DNA of 64,000 nucleotides from CAYQPF01 sp964419225 (GCA_964419225.1 CAYQPF010000010.1:1-64000); one strand, 5' to 3'; numbered from the stretch's first letter, positions 36,855-45,654 are shown. Made by a program: numbers and translations. Notes: generated from the letters alone by a model not told the origin.

Positions 36855-39197
36855 CTATTTCAATAGCATCATCTTGCGAGTTTGCTTATATTTTCCTGCT
36901 TGCATTTTATAAAAATAGACCCCGGAACTGCAAGTATTCTGGCTGGCATCTTTACCATTCCAGACAATACTGTGTTTACCGGCTGAACAGTTTTCCTGCA
37001 TAAGAGTACACACTTTCTGACCTTTAACATTAAAAATTTCCAAACAGACTTTACCCGGTATGGCAAGCTCAAAGGAGATTTTTGTCGTAGGATTAAAGGG
37101 ATTAGGATAAGCATTATACAAAATAGCTTCAGAAGTTGCAGGTTCAGGAATAACAGGATCATCTTCAGATACAATATTGTAAAGAGAAGGGTATCCATCG
37201 TTAACTTCAGGTGAAATATACCAAACATTAGAAAAATCCCAGCCTTCATCTGTGAAAGTCGATTGGGTTTTCATTTCGGCTGTTGTCCTACCACTTACAT
37301 GATATATGTATCCTATATTAATAGCTCCGTAGCCTCCCACTAATCCAGAGGTTTGGATATCCCAAAATATATAAAACATAAAAGCACTATCATTATATCC
37401 TACATAGCCACCGTTATTATTATCTGCGGTTACAGTTCCTGTACTGTAGCAGTTATATGTACTACTGCCAATGTTTTTTCCATAAAGTCCACCAGCTATG
37501 CTGATTCCTGAAACACTTGCTCTATTAAAACAATTGTTAATATTACATTCTTCATTTAACCCAATAAAACCACCAGTGCACTCATTTCCTAAAACACTTC
37601 CGATACTGTAACTGCTGTTTATTGTCCCTAAATTATGCCCCACTAAACCTCCAGTATATAAACTTCCAGCTATTTCTCCTGAAATGTGACAGTTGTATAT
37701 GTTGGTATTAATGCTGTTATATCCTACCAATCCACCTACTTCACTCACTCCAGAAACATTACCATAACAATAACAGTTGTTGATGGTTACATTTTCACAA
37801 TTGTATCCCACCAAACCCCCAACAAAATTAGCTCCACTAATATTTATATTTGTAAGTCCAAGATTAGAGATAGTGGCTTGAGAAGCATAAGAAAAAAAAC
37901 CAAGATAATTTTGAGTGGGACTGCTTATATTAATATTGCTGATAGTTTTGGAATTTCCATTGAAAGATCCCATAAAATAAGGGAAATAGAAATTTGGTTC
38001 ATTAGAAAGATCAAGATTATTCGCCAATATAAAATCATGTCCTTCAAATTGAACAAAACCAAGGACATTTTTTAAATCATTGTTATTGTAAATTATACAG
38101 CGATTACTTGTATCAATGGCAAAGTAAGAATTAATATCTAATGTTTGATTATTGGTAAGCCATTGATTAAATTGATCATTAGATAAAGCTCCCAGAGTAA
38201 TTCTATGGGCCTCATTTAACAATACAGTGTTATAATTATAGAATGAATTATGAATAGGACTATCTGTCATTTTTCCGATTAAACCACCCGGATTATCAGT
38301 AATAGATGTTACACTACCCAAGTTGTAGCTGTCATTAATTTCTCCTGAATAAGTTACGGCAACAATTCCTCCCACAGTATTATAACCCGTAACACTTGCC
38401 GTATTGTAGCAATTGTTGATATAACATCCACCAGTTCCACATAATCCTCCAACAACAGACCCTCCACAAACTGATCCTGTATTGTAGCAACTAGTTATAG
38501 TAGTGTTTCCAAATCCTATCAATCCACCAGTAATACTATCTCCTGTAACATCGCAAGTATTATAACAGTTAGTTATTTCACCATTAAAAACCTGCCCAAT
38601 CAATCCACCAGTATATAAAAATCCGGAAACACTGCCTTCAGAGTAGCATTGTGTAACACTACCATAACTCCAACCAACAAGTCCGCCTACACTTTCGTTT
38701 CCTGCAACACTGCCCATAACAGAACAATTGAACAGTCCCAATGGATTTTTGTAGCCAAGCAAGCCTCCTACATAATCATGTCCTGTGATGTTCAAATTGA
38801 TTAGTCGCAAATTACAGATAGTGCTACTATTCGTCAAATTGCCGACCTTGCCAAACATTCCAACTATATCTGTAGTGGGACGGCTAATAAAAAGCCCTGA
38901 AATAATATGACTTTGCCCATCATATGTGCCTGTGAATCCATGATAATCTGTACCAACAGGCGTCCAGCCCTGCCCATTATCCCAGGTATTTATATCCTCG
39001 GGAAGTGTTATATCAGCTGTCTGGACATATTGTTTGTCCCATTGATTCGAATTCTGAGTCATCCAATATAGATTTTGCCAAGTAGTTATTTGATAAGGAT
39101 TTGTAACAGTACCGTTCCCCAAGGGCAGTTCAGCAGTTTGAGCAGTAATTCCGGTAATTATTGTTAGAATTATTAGAAAAAATATAAAGTTTTTCAT
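36855..39197 (-). CDS. Large secreted GLUG-repeat protein with YPNPFNP-type C-terminal domain
   Basis: A signal peptide (MKNFIFFLIILTIITGITA) is followed by two blocks of GLUG repeats, about residues 115-310 and 430-640. They read GGLVGW/GGLIGQ/GGLVGY, then NCYN/NSYSIGSV, the pattern of a stacked beta-helix, and are separated by about 100 residues. The last 85 residues form the FlgD-Ig-like sorting domain (YPNPFNPTTKISFE ... SGVYFYKMQAGKYKQTRKM). It is the longer paralogue of the protein at 2606-4327. AAGGAGG at 39202-39208 sets the start at 39197 rather than 39221. Likely surface-exposed, possibly adhesive; no enzyme motif is seen. Confidence 0.87.
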   Translation of the reverse strand: MKNFIFFLIILTIITGITAQTAELPLGNGTVTNPYQITTWQNLYWMTQNSNQWDKQYVQTADITLPEDINTWDNGQGWTPVGTDYHGFTGTYDGQSHIISGLFISRPTTDIVGMFGKVGNLTNSSTICNLRLINLNITGHDYVGGLLGYKNPLGLFNCSVMGSVAGNESVGGLVGWSYGSVTQCYSEGSVSGFLYTGGLIGQVFNGEITNCYNTCDVTGDSITGGLIGFGNTTITSCYNTGSVCGGSVVGGLCGTGGCYINNCYNTASVTGYNTVGGIVAVTYSGEINDSYNLGSVTSITDNPGGLIGKMTDSPIHNSFYNYNTVLLNEAHRITLGALSNDQFNQWLTNNQTLDINSYFAIDTSNRCIIYNNNDLKNVLGFVQFEGHDFILANNLDLSNEPNFYFPYFMGSFNGNSKTISNINISSPTQNYLGFFSYASQATISNLGLTNINISGANFVGGLVGYNCENVTINNCYCYGNVSGVSEVGGLVGYNSINTNIYNCHISGEIAGSLYTGGLVGHNLGTINSSYSIGSVLGNECTGGFIGLNEECNINNCFNRASVSGISIAGGLYGKNIGSSTYNCYSTGTVTADNNNGGYVGYNDSAFMFYIFWDIQTSGLVGGYGAINIGYIYHVSGRTTAEMKTQSTFTDEGWDFSNVWYISPEVNDGYPSLYNIVSEDDPVIPEPATSEAILYNAYPNPFNPTTKISFELAIPGKVCLEIFNVKGQKVCTLMQENCSAGKHSIVWNGKDASQNTCSSGVYFYKMQAGKYKQTRKMMLLK

Positions 39198-39449
39198 CCC
39201 AGCCTCCTTATAATTAGACAATTTAGCAAAAAATAATAATTAATGTACGATATATCTGTCAATGATCATACATGTCAATAGGAATTTTCTTGTTCAAGAC
39301 TACACCGTATTGTTGTTCGTGTGTAAGAATTCCAGAAAATGTCTCTCATCCCACAGGTACTTGACACTCGAGAAATAACCACTGCCTCATATTCTGCATA
39401 GCAATGCAATCTATTAAGTTTCTTTTAGCTATTGGATATTTAACAACGT

Positions 39450-40085
39450 TTAAATTGATTCATTTATCACCACCAGCAGTTCTCCGGAGGTGAATTCGAC
39501 TCGGACTTTATCTTGCAAGGCAACATTACTTAGTCCGCGGGTAGAGCCAAGTTCGAGAGTTTCGTGCATCAGGGGATATTTTAAGTTGGTGGTTTTAATG
39601 CCACAGACCTTACCATGCAAGGGTATTAAGGATATTGTAGTACCAGGTTCAAGATTCAGATCAAAGCTATTTCGTTTATATATTATCTTTTGTGACTCGC
39701 TTTCGAGGCTCAGTGGTATATTTTTATCAGCATATTTCTGCAATAACCCGACTACTCCCAGAGCATGATCAAAACGCTTATCGAGGCTGTTAATTAGAAT
39801 TATTTCAGAAGGAGCCAGATCCAGAGCATATTGCAAAGCTAATTCTGTATCGGTAAAATCTTTATCCTGAGGGAAGTCAATAAAGGTTGTTTTACCCTGA
39901 TAGAATTGTTTAACTGCCGAATCAAGAGAATCAAAGTCACCGATTATAGCTTTGGGAATCAGATCATTTCTAAAAAGAAATTCTGCACCCGAATCAACAC
40001 CAATCAGGAGATCTTCTGTCTTTAGAGAGTGAGTACCACTAAAGAAATCAGGATAAGGGAAATAAGTGAATAAGAAAACTCTCAT
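39450..40085 (-). CDS. thiN: Thiamine pyrophosphokinase
   Basis: It transfers pyrophosphate from ATP to thiamine to make thiamine diphosphate. Motifs: DSGAEFL, PKAIIGDFDSLD, FPQDKDFTDTELALQYAL, DKRFDHALGVVGLL and the C-terminal GSTRGLSNVAL that binds thiamine. The length of 211 aa is usual. The ATG overlaps the stop of the aldolase gene as ATGA. No TPP riboswitch is visible upstream; expression follows the gpsA-aldolase-thiN operon. Confidence 0.92.
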   Translation of the reverse strand: MRVFLFTYFPYPDFFSGTHSLKTEDLLIGVDSGAEFLFRNDLIPKAIIGDFDSLDSAVKQFYQGKTTFIDFPQDKDFTDTELALQYALDLAPSEIILINSLDKRFDHALGVVGLLQKYADKNIPLSLESESQKIIYKRNSFDLNLEPGTTISLIPLHGKVCGIKTTNLKYPLMHETLELGSTRGLSNVALQDKVRVEFTSGELLVVINESI

Positions 40086-40888
40086 GAAAGGGGATAGTTT
40101 TCCAATTCTTTTAAATCCTGATCCGAAATACCTCGTGGTTTACTGCCTGATTTCAGGCACAGCAAATAGATAGTGGCAGCTTTATTCATCAGATCGAGAA
40201 AGTCATAAGTTTCCCAGACATCTTTACCCATAGCAAGACAGCCATGCATTTGCCATAAGACCAGACTGTGGGTTTTAGCTTCTTCCAAAGTTGCATCTGC
40301 CAATTCTTTCGAACCAGGTGTCAGATAAGGAACCAAACCAATTCCTTTGGGAACAAAAACCTTTACTTCGGGCATCATTTTCCAGAGCTGATCCTGTAAA
40401 TGCTTTTGGTCGGCAAACTCTTCCAGGTGTGATATGGCAATGAGTTCTGTAGGATGTGAATGCAGGACGACTTTTTCTTCTCTATTGTTTGCTTTGAGCC
40501 AGGAATGTAAGTGTAAATGTGAGATCAATTCAGAAGTAGGGGCGAATTTCTTATAATTTGGCTGCAGGATGTAGAAGGAGTTACCATCTTCAGAGATTTG
40601 AATAATACCCAGTTCTTCGTTTACTTCTTTGTTAAAATTTCTGAATTTTGAGCCTGTTGCCGTAATAATGAAGACATTATTGGCAAGATCGGGAAAAGGA
40701 GTATCCAGTTTTGCCTGAAGGTATAGTTTTTCTGGTGCTTCGACCATATTATCGGGCAGACGCAGGGAAAGATTCCCACCGTTACGTTCGGCCCAGCCTC
40801 TGTTTACAAGAAGAGCAGCGACATCCTGGATATCGTCGATGGCTTTAAGAGTTTCTTCATTTTTGATAAAAGTCTTAATCATTTTCAT
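40082..40888 (-). CDS. Class II aldolase, rhamnulose-1-phosphate aldolase-like
   Basis: Zinc-dependent class II aldolase/adducin fold, most like RhaD, which splits L-rhamnulose 1-phosphate to dihydroxyacetone phosphate and L-lactaldehyde. Evidence: NGGNLSLRLPDN near residue 38, TATGSKFRN, PTSELISHLHLHSWLKA, the zinc ligands VVLHSHPTELIA and WQMHGCLAMG, then the tail typical of RhaD. At 268 aa it is the expected length. No rhamnose kinase or isomerase genes are adjacent; the dihydroxyacetone phosphate product is the substrate of the gpsA gene just upstream in the operon. Start may be 40888 or the ATG at 40882. Confidence 0.85.
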   Translation of the reverse strand: MKMIKTFIKNEETLKAIDDIQDVAALLVNRGWAERNGGNLSLRLPDNMVEAPEKLYLQAKLDTPFPDLANNVFIITATGSKFRNFNKEVNEELGIIQISEDGNSFYILQPNYKKFAPTSELISHLHLHSWLKANNREEKVVLHSHPTELIAISHLEEFADQKHLQDQLWKMMPEVKVFVPKGIGLVPYLTPGSKELADATLEEAKTHSLVLWQMHGCLAMGKDVWETYDFLDLMNKAATIYLLCLKSGSKPRGISDQDLKELENYPLS

Positions 40889-41897
40889 CTTCCTTCTTTA
40901 AATCTCTCAGCATTAATTCTTTGATAGCCTCGCGGGGCTCTTTGTTCATAAAAAGCACATGATATATTTGATCTATAATAGGCATATCGACCTGTAATTT
41001 TTCCTTCAGTTGGTAAATTGCTTGAGCAGTGTTAACACCTTCCACAACCATGACCATGTTTTCCAGGATCTTCTCCAGAGGTTTACCAAGACCCAGTTCA
41101 TAACCAACAAATCTGTTCCGGCTGTGCATACTTATGGCAGTAGTTATCAGATCTCCGATTCCGGATAAACCAAGAAACGTTTCAGGGTTGGCTCCCAGAA
41201 GAACACCCAGTCTTTTGATCTCGACGATGCCTCTGGTCAGGAGAGCACCTTTAGTATTGTCTCCATAACCCAAACCATCTACTATGCCGGCAGCGATTGC
41301 TACGATATTTTTGATAGCTCCGCCCAATTCCACACCTATGATATCTTCAGAAGTATAGACTCTGAAGTATTCATTACTCAGGATTTCCTGACCATATTTG
41401 ATGGCTTTGGCATTTGTCCCGGCCAGAACAACGGCTGTAGGGACACCACGAGCTACTTCTTCGGCGTGACTTGGTCCTGATAAAGTGCTGATAATATTAT
41501 GCAAACTTTCAGGTAATTCGTCGATAAGGATCTCGGAAATTCTTTTCAGGGTCTTTTCTTCCACACCTTTAGCGAGGTTAATGATCAATTCAATGCCTGA
41601 ATGTTTAGTGATATAGGGGTAAATGGAATAGACAATTTCCCGCAGGAATTTTGTCGGAACAGCAAAGATCAACACATCCAGTTTGTTATTAAAAAGCTCT
41701 TTTAGATCATTTGTGATATAAATATCGTCCTGAATTTTAATTCCCGGCAATAGTTTGCTGTTCATTCTATGGTTCTTAACTTCGTTCACATAATCTTCAT
41801 TGTATTCCCAAATTTTTACCTGATGCTTGTTGGAGCTTAAAAGGTTGGCCATTGCCAAACCCCAACTGCCTCCGCCAATGATACTAATTTTTGCCAC
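40875..41897 (-). CDS. gpsA: Glycerol-3-phosphate dehydrogenase (NAD(P)+), canonical copy
   Basis: The canonical GpsA for sn-glycerol 3-phosphate synthesis. Rossmann motif GGGSWGLAMANLL, LSGPSHAEEVARGVPTAVV, the catalytic-Lys segment ELGGAIKNIVAIAAGIVDGL, then NTKGALLTRGIVEI and LSGIGDLITTAISMHSRNRF. Start: AAGGAGGAA at 41901-41909 lies 6 bases before a GTG at 41897, giving MAKISIIGGG; the longer in-frame TTG at 41915 would put the ribosome-binding site inside the gene. 340 aa. First gene of gpsA-aldolase-thiN. A divergent second gpsA lies at 35302. Confidence 0.95.
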   Translation of the reverse strand: MAKISIIGGGSWGLAMANLLSSNKHQVKIWEYNEDYVNEVKNHRMNSKLLPGIKIQDDIYITNDLKELFNNKLDVLIFAVPTKFLREIVYSIYPYITKHSGIELIINLAKGVEEKTLKRISEILIDELPESLHNIISTLSGPSHAEEVARGVPTAVVLAGTNAKAIKYGQEILSNEYFRVYTSEDIIGVELGGAIKNIVAIAAGIVDGLGYGDNTKGALLTRGIVEIKRLGVLLGANPETFLGLSGIGDLITTAISMHSRNRFVGYELGLGKPLEKILENMVMVVEGVNTAQAIYQLKEKLQVDMPIIDQIYHVLFMNKEPREAIKELMLRDLKKEDEND

Positions 41898-42031
41898 AGC
41901 TTCCTCCTTATTCAATTATTACTAATTTACAAAAATTGTAAAGTTATTTGTCTTATTTCTCTTTCATATTATTATATTTGTAAATACTTATCATCTGAAT
42001 AGAGCTTATCTGATCAGATTATGGAGGAAAG

Positions 42032-42535
42032 ATGGAAAAAGAAATGGCAATCAGTTATCTGAAGAGTGCGATGAAGGCAGAATTAGACGGGATAAATATA
42101 TATCAAACTGCTGCTGAAAAGACAACAGATCAGGAAGTAAAAACCTGGTTCATAGAACGAGCAAACGAGGAGAAACAGCATTTCAATTATTTGCTGCAAT
42201 ATTTTAATGAGATTAATGACAAACCCGGAATGGATATGGAAGAGTTGAAGATCGAATTGAAAGATGAACCGCAGAGTATTATGTTTTCACCTAATTTTTT
42301 GAAAAGAGTAGGAGAAAAACAAATACTGTTTTCTGCGATCTCTACTTCTGTTTTGCTGGAGAAGAATGCTATTGATTTTTATACAAAATGTGCAGAATTA
42401 ATTAATACAACGGCACTCCACAAACTCTTTGTTTATCTGGCAGAATGGGAAAAGAAACATTATGAAGTACTGTTAGAGATCCAAAAAGAATCTGAAACAT
42501 TTTACTGGGAGCAGAATCAATTTTCTCCCTTTTGA
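42032..42535 (+). CDS. Rubrerythrin-like ferritin-family diiron protein
   Basis: A four-helix diiron protein of 167 aa. Metal-ligand pattern: E in AELDGINIYQTAAE, then ERANEEKQHFNYLL (ExxH), EKNAIDFY and LAEWEKKHYEVLLE. The rubredoxin tail of classical rubrerythrin is absent. Such proteins reduce peroxide or protect against oxygen in anaerobes. GGAGGA precedes the ATG. It is transcribed divergently from gpsA and alone. Confidence 0.87.
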   Translation: MEKEMAISYLKSAMKAELDGINIYQTAAEKTTDQEVKTWFIERANEEKQHFNYLLQYFNEINDKPGMDMEELKIELKDEPQSIMFSPNFLKRVGEKQILFSAISTSVLLEKNAIDFYTKCAELINTTALHKLFVYLAEWEKKHYEVLLEIQKESETFYWEQNQFSPF

Positions 42536-42565
42536 GATAAAACCCATATTTTCTTAACAAAGGAT

Positions 42566-42594
42566 TTGACATAATATGAGGCAAAAGTATTTTG
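42566..42594 (+). promoter_or_regulatory. Promoter of the nadC leader
   Basis: TTGACA (42566-42571), a 16-bp spacer and TATTTTG (42588-42594). Same form as the promoters at 44585 and 63553. Confidence 0.6.
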
Positions 42595-42616
42595 ACCATG
42601 ATTGGAGAGAAAATAT

Positions 42617-42721
42617 ATGGGTTTTATAATAGTAATAAGTAGGATTACTAATTTGAATATTGAGAAGCATTTATCAATTTTTGGTAAATGCTTTTTTTTA
42701 TACTCAGGATTTGACTTATGA
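42617..42721 (+). CDS. Putative 34-codon leader peptide of nadC
   Basis: GGAGAG at 42604-42609 is well spaced for the ATG at 42617. The reading frame runs 34 codons and ends in TGA overlapping the nadC start as ATGA (42718-42721). Its peptide (beginning MGFIIVISRITNLN) is not recognisable. The frame runs straight through the terminator hairpin at 42664-42699. The layout suggests control of nadC by translation of the leader; no codon run points to a particular amino acid. Confidence 0.45.
   Translation: MGFIIVISRITNLNIEKHLSIFGKCFFLYSGFDL
42664..42699 (+). terminator. Terminator/attenuator hairpin before nadC
   Basis: An 8-bp perfect stem (AGCATTTA at 42666-42673, TAAATGCT at 42685-42692), extendable by two pairs, is followed by seven T. 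It lies after the promoter and inside the leader frame, 19 bp before the nadC start, so it can act as an attenuator. Confidence 0.7.
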
Positions 42722-43539
42722 ATATAGACAAAATTATCGAATTAAGCTTAGCTGAAGACCTTGGATATGGAGATATTACAACTACATATCTGGCTCTTCC
42801 CAGAAAGAAAAGTACAGCCTTTCTTATTGCCAAAGCAGAAGGTGTCATTGCCGGAATTGATGTCTGTTTAAGTACTTTCCGCAAACTCGATCCTCAGGTG
42901 ATGACAGTTGTTTATCGCAAAGATGGAGACAGGGTTGTAAAAGGTGATACGATTGCTAAAATTGAAGGAGAGGTTTCAGCTCTTCTGCAGGCAGAGCGTA
43001 CGGCTTTGAATTTCGTACAGAGAATGAGCGGGATCGCGACTCTTACAAGTAAATATGTAGAAGCTGTTGCAGGTTTGAATGCTAAGATCCTCGACACAAG
43101 AAAAACCACACCTCTTCTCAGGCAGTTAGAAAAATATGCTGTCAGAGTAGGCGGGGGATTTAACCATCGTTTTGGCCTTTATGATATGATCATGATCAAA
43201 GAGAATCATAACCGGGCTGCCGGATCAATCAGCAAGGCAGTGGAACTGGTTAAGAAACACAATACAAGTTATAAAATTGAAGTTGAAGTTACTAATTTGG
43301 ATGAACTGAATGAAGCTTACGGCAGTGGAGTTGACAGGATCATGCTCGATAACATGAGTTTGGCCATGATGACAGAAGCAGTTAACAGATATTCAGGTAA
43401 AGTAGAATTGGAAGCATCGGGCAATGTCACTCTTGATACTGTCAGAAGCATAGCTGAAACAGGCGTTGATTATATTTCCAGCGGGTCTTTGACCCATTCT
43501 TACAAATCATTAGACATTAGTTTATTATTTAAGGAGTAA
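42718..43539 (+). CDS. nadC: Nicotinate-nucleotide (quinolinate) pyrophosphorylase
   Basis: NadC converts quinolinate and PRPP to nicotinate mononucleotide, CO2 and pyrophosphate in de novo NAD synthesis. Family motifs: EDLGYGDITT at the N-terminus, ERTALNFVQRMSGIAT, DTRKTTPLLRQLEKYAVRVG + GGFNHRFGLYDMIMIKENH, EVEVTNLDELNEA, DRIMLDNMS, LEASGNVTLDTVRSIAETGV and DYISSGSLTHS. The length of 273 aa is usual. nadA and nadB are not in the window. The promoter, leader frame and terminator-like hairpin upstream suggest regulated expression. Confidence 0.96.
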   Translation: MNIDKIIELSLAEDLGYGDITTTYLALPRKKSTAFLIAKAEGVIAGIDVCLSTFRKLDPQVMTVVYRKDGDRVVKGDTIAKIEGEVSALLQAERTALNFVQRMSGIATLTSKYVEAVAGLNAKILDTRKTTPLLRQLEKYAVRVGGGFNHRFGLYDMIMIKENHNRAAGSISKAVELVKKHNTSYKIEVEVTNLDELNEAYGSGVDRIMLDNMSLAMMTEAVNRYSGKVELEASGNVTLDTVRSIAETGVDYISSGSLTHSYKSLDISLLFKE

Positions 43540-43541
43540 AA

Positions 43542-44258
43542 ATGAACGAACAACTATCTGTTCTGATTAAAATGCAGAAGATAGATGACATCATCGGTAA
43601 AAAGGAAGAGTTGAAAAGTGCCCTGCCGAAAGAGCTCAAAGAGCTTGAGGATAATTTACACGAAGCTAATACTGTATTACAAAACTCCCAGAAGCATTTG
43701 GAAGAGAATTTAAAGCTTCAAAAAACTAAGGAAATGGAAATAGCTGCTAACAAAGATCTCATCTATAAATACGAAAATCAGCTATTAGCCATAAAAACAA
43801 ACAAAGAATACAAAGCTCTGAACAGTGAAATTGCTACATTGAAAACCAAGAACGGCAGCATAGATGACGAATTATTGCTGATCATGGAAGAAGAAAGCAA
43901 ACTCAGAGCACAAGTCAAAGACGATCAATCCAATCAGAAAAGTGCGGAAAATGATCTTAAGTCCAGAGAAGATCTGCTTAAACAGAAAATGGTAGAAGTG
44001 GAGAAAGAAATCGATCAGCTCAGAAACGACCGTAACCACTATGCCAAGTACATTCCGACCGGACTTGTCAAAAGATATGCATCTTTGATCAAGAACAAAA
44101 ACCGCAAGGCTGTTGTTTGTAACGACAATAATTCCTGCAGCGGTTGCGGATTCCATATCAGACCACAGCTTCAGATAGAGCTGGAAAGGCTGGATAAGAT
44201 TCACCACTGTGAAAACTGCGGGAGAATGCTTGTCGCTACTATGGAAGATAACGCATAG
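43542..44258 (+). CDS. Coiled-coil protein with C4-type zinc ribbon
   Basis: The 238-aa protein consists of a long coiled coil (about residues 1-175, heptads rich in Lys/Glu) and a C-terminal four-cysteine zinc ribbon (SCSGCGFHIRPQ ... HHCENCGRML). This is the zf-RING_7/C4-type zinc ribbon family often annotated as putative nucleic-acid binding, without known function. It starts 2 bp after the nadC stop. AAGGAG precedes the ATG. Confidence 0.88.
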   Translation: MNEQLSVLIKMQKIDDIIGKKEELKSALPKELKELEDNLHEANTVLQNSQKHLEENLKLQKTKEMEIAANKDLIYKYENQLLAIKTNKEYKALNSEIATLKTKNGSIDDELLLIMEEESKLRAQVKDDQSNQKSAENDLKSREDLLKQKMVEVEKEIDQLRNDRNHYAKYIPTGLVKRYASLIKNKNRKAVVCNDNNSCSGCGFHIRPQLQIELERLDKIHHCENCGRMLVATMEDNA

Positions 44259-44281
44259 AGAATAGTTTCTTGTACAATATT

Positions 44282-44308
44282 AAAGCCGGTCTTGACCGGC
44301 TTTTTTTG
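44282..44308 (+). terminator. Intrinsic terminator of the nadC operon
   Basis: AAAGCCGGTC (44282-44291) and GACCGGCTTT (44294-44303) form a GC-rich stem, followed by T to 44307. Confidence 0.9.
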
Positions 44309-44370
44309 TTGGGAAAATGGCATTGAACACCAAGGGAGAAGAGGGGTAAGTATAAGGATTGAGTTGGGGG

Positions 44371-44430
44371 AACACTGACTTACACAGACTATCACTGACT
44401 TACACCGACTAGGGAAGAGATCCGAAGCTA
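44371..44430. repeat. ACACTGACT-type intergenic repeat
   Basis: AACACTGACTTACACAGACT and two further degenerate units end in a tail GAAGAGATCCGAAGC. The tail and order match copies at 15427, 19031, 49947 and 55975. A run of GGACTATA/GGACAGTAT units follows at about 44513-44550 in the same spacer. Confidence 0.7.
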
Positions 44431-44584
44431 TGTCATGGTTGAGAATAGTAAAAAGGACAAACCCGCAGGGAAATAGTAAGGAGAGAGTAGGAGAAGTTGA
44501 AAGTTGGAAATGGACTATAGGGACTATATTGACAGTATGGACAGTATGGACCAAGCTATTTGCCAAACTTTATCTACTTTTATC

Positions 44585-44612
44585 TTGACATATTTAGACA
44601 CAATTGTATTTT
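44585..44612 (+). promoter_or_regulatory. Promoter of the LuxR/DUF2087 gene
   Basis: TTGACA (44585-44590), a 16-bp spacer and TATTTT (44607-44612), then G. The start codon follows 20 bp later. Confidence 0.6.
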
Positions 44613-44632
44613 GTCTATAAATGGAGGTCAGG

Positions 44633-45388
44633 ATGATTGATGTAAATGAGTTATTTGAGACCTGCGATCAGGAGTCTTTGATCAAAGGTTATACCAAGGA
44701 TACAAGTTCCGGGGATTTGGTTTGTTTGATCTGCGGGAAGAGGTATGGTTTGGGTGAAGTGTTTGCAGAAGACGGGCATTTTTACACGACAGAGAAGATG
44801 ATCACGATCCATGTTGAAAAAGTACATGGTTCAATTTTAGATTATTTATTGAATCTGGACAAGAAGTCCACCGGTTTATCAGATCAGCAAACCAGGATCA
44901 TCCGTTTGATCACGGAAGGATTCACAGACCTGGAAATAGCTGATGAGATCGGAGATATTACATCTTCCACTGTCAGAAACCACAGGTTTATACTGAGAGA
45001 AAAGGCCAGGCAGTCGAGAGTGTTTTTGGCAATCATGAATTTTGTGGAAAGCTCTATTCAGGACAAAAAGAAGTTTGTCAAAGTACACCGTTACGCCACG
45101 AACATTGATGAAAGATATCAGGTGACAGAGGAAGAGAACGAAAAACTTCTGAGCAGATACATGGATAAAAGTGGAAAGATCCTGCAATTCCCGGCTAAGG
45201 AGAAAGTTCGTTTGATGCTTATCCGCCGGATAAGCATGAAGTTTAAGTTTGAGCAGAAATATTCAGAGAAGGAAGTGAATGAGATCTTGAAGCCTTTGTA
45301 TAACGATTATGTTTTAATTCGCAGGCTGATGATAGATTACGGTTTGTTGGACAGAAAAGCAGACGGAAGCGAGTATTGGCTGAAATAA
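44633..45388 (+). CDS. LuxR-type HTH regulator with DUF2087 domain
   Basis: A 251-aa DNA-binding regulator. An N-terminal C31-x2-C34 ... H60-x4-H65 arrangement could bind zinc. The LuxR/GerE helix-turn-helix is at about 80-135 (LSDQQTRIIRLITEGFTDLE + IADEIGDITSSTVRNHRFIL). The C-terminal domain at about 185-250 matches DUF2087 (KVRLMLIRRISMKFKFEQKY, NEILKPLYNDYVLIRRLMID + YGLLDRKADGSEYWL). GGAGG at 44623-44627 sets the start at 44633 rather than an in-frame ATG at 44621. It has its own promoter and no obvious target next to it. Confidence 0.85.
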   Translation: MIDVNELFETCDQESLIKGYTKDTSSGDLVCLICGKRYGLGEVFAEDGHFYTTEKMITIHVEKVHGSILDYLLNLDKKSTGLSDQQTRIIRLITEGFTDLEIADEIGDITSSTVRNHRFILREKARQSRVFLAIMNFVESSIQDKKKFVKVHRYATNIDERYQVTEEENEKLLSRYMDKSGKILQFPAKEKVRLMLIRRISMKFKFEQKYSEKEVNEILKPLYNDYVLIRRLMIDYGLLDRKADGSEYWLK

Positions 45389-45429
45389 GAGTTGATAGTT
45401 GAGAGTTGAGAGTTGAGAGTTAGGGGAAT

Positions 45430-45605
45430 TTGTCTGAATCACGGATTAAAGGATTACAGGATTTCACGGAATAATCTGTTGGTAAACTATTACTCCTATA
45501 ATTCCCAATTTGACTGGGAGTAAAAATAGTAACTTCCCATACATAATAAACCACACCCGGAAAATCTGTGCCATCCTTTAATCCGTGGCATCCGTGATTA
45601 AGAAG
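45430..45605. repeat. About 170-bp hairpin-ended repeat, copy A
   Basis: The left end TGTCTGAATCACGGATTAAA + GGATTACAGG and right end (CATCCTTTAATCCGTGGCAT + CCGTGATT) are inverted with respect to each other. The core (CCCAATTTGACTGGGAGTAA + AAATAGTAACTTCCCATACA) is almost identical to copy B at 47111, in the same orientation. The remainder of the 45389-45832 spacer has a GAGAGTT tandem repeat (about 45391-45420) and a GGGGATTGCATTCCCT hairpin (45655-45702). Confidence 0.8.
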
Positions 45606-45654
45606 GATTCAAGGCATGGAAAATTACCTATTTCAATTGTTTAATGTTCAATTC

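Noticed and set aside
44201..44566. A 121-codon minus-strand frame after the zinc-ribbon gene.
   Set aside because: It runs antisense through a strong terminator and repeat units and has no coding character.
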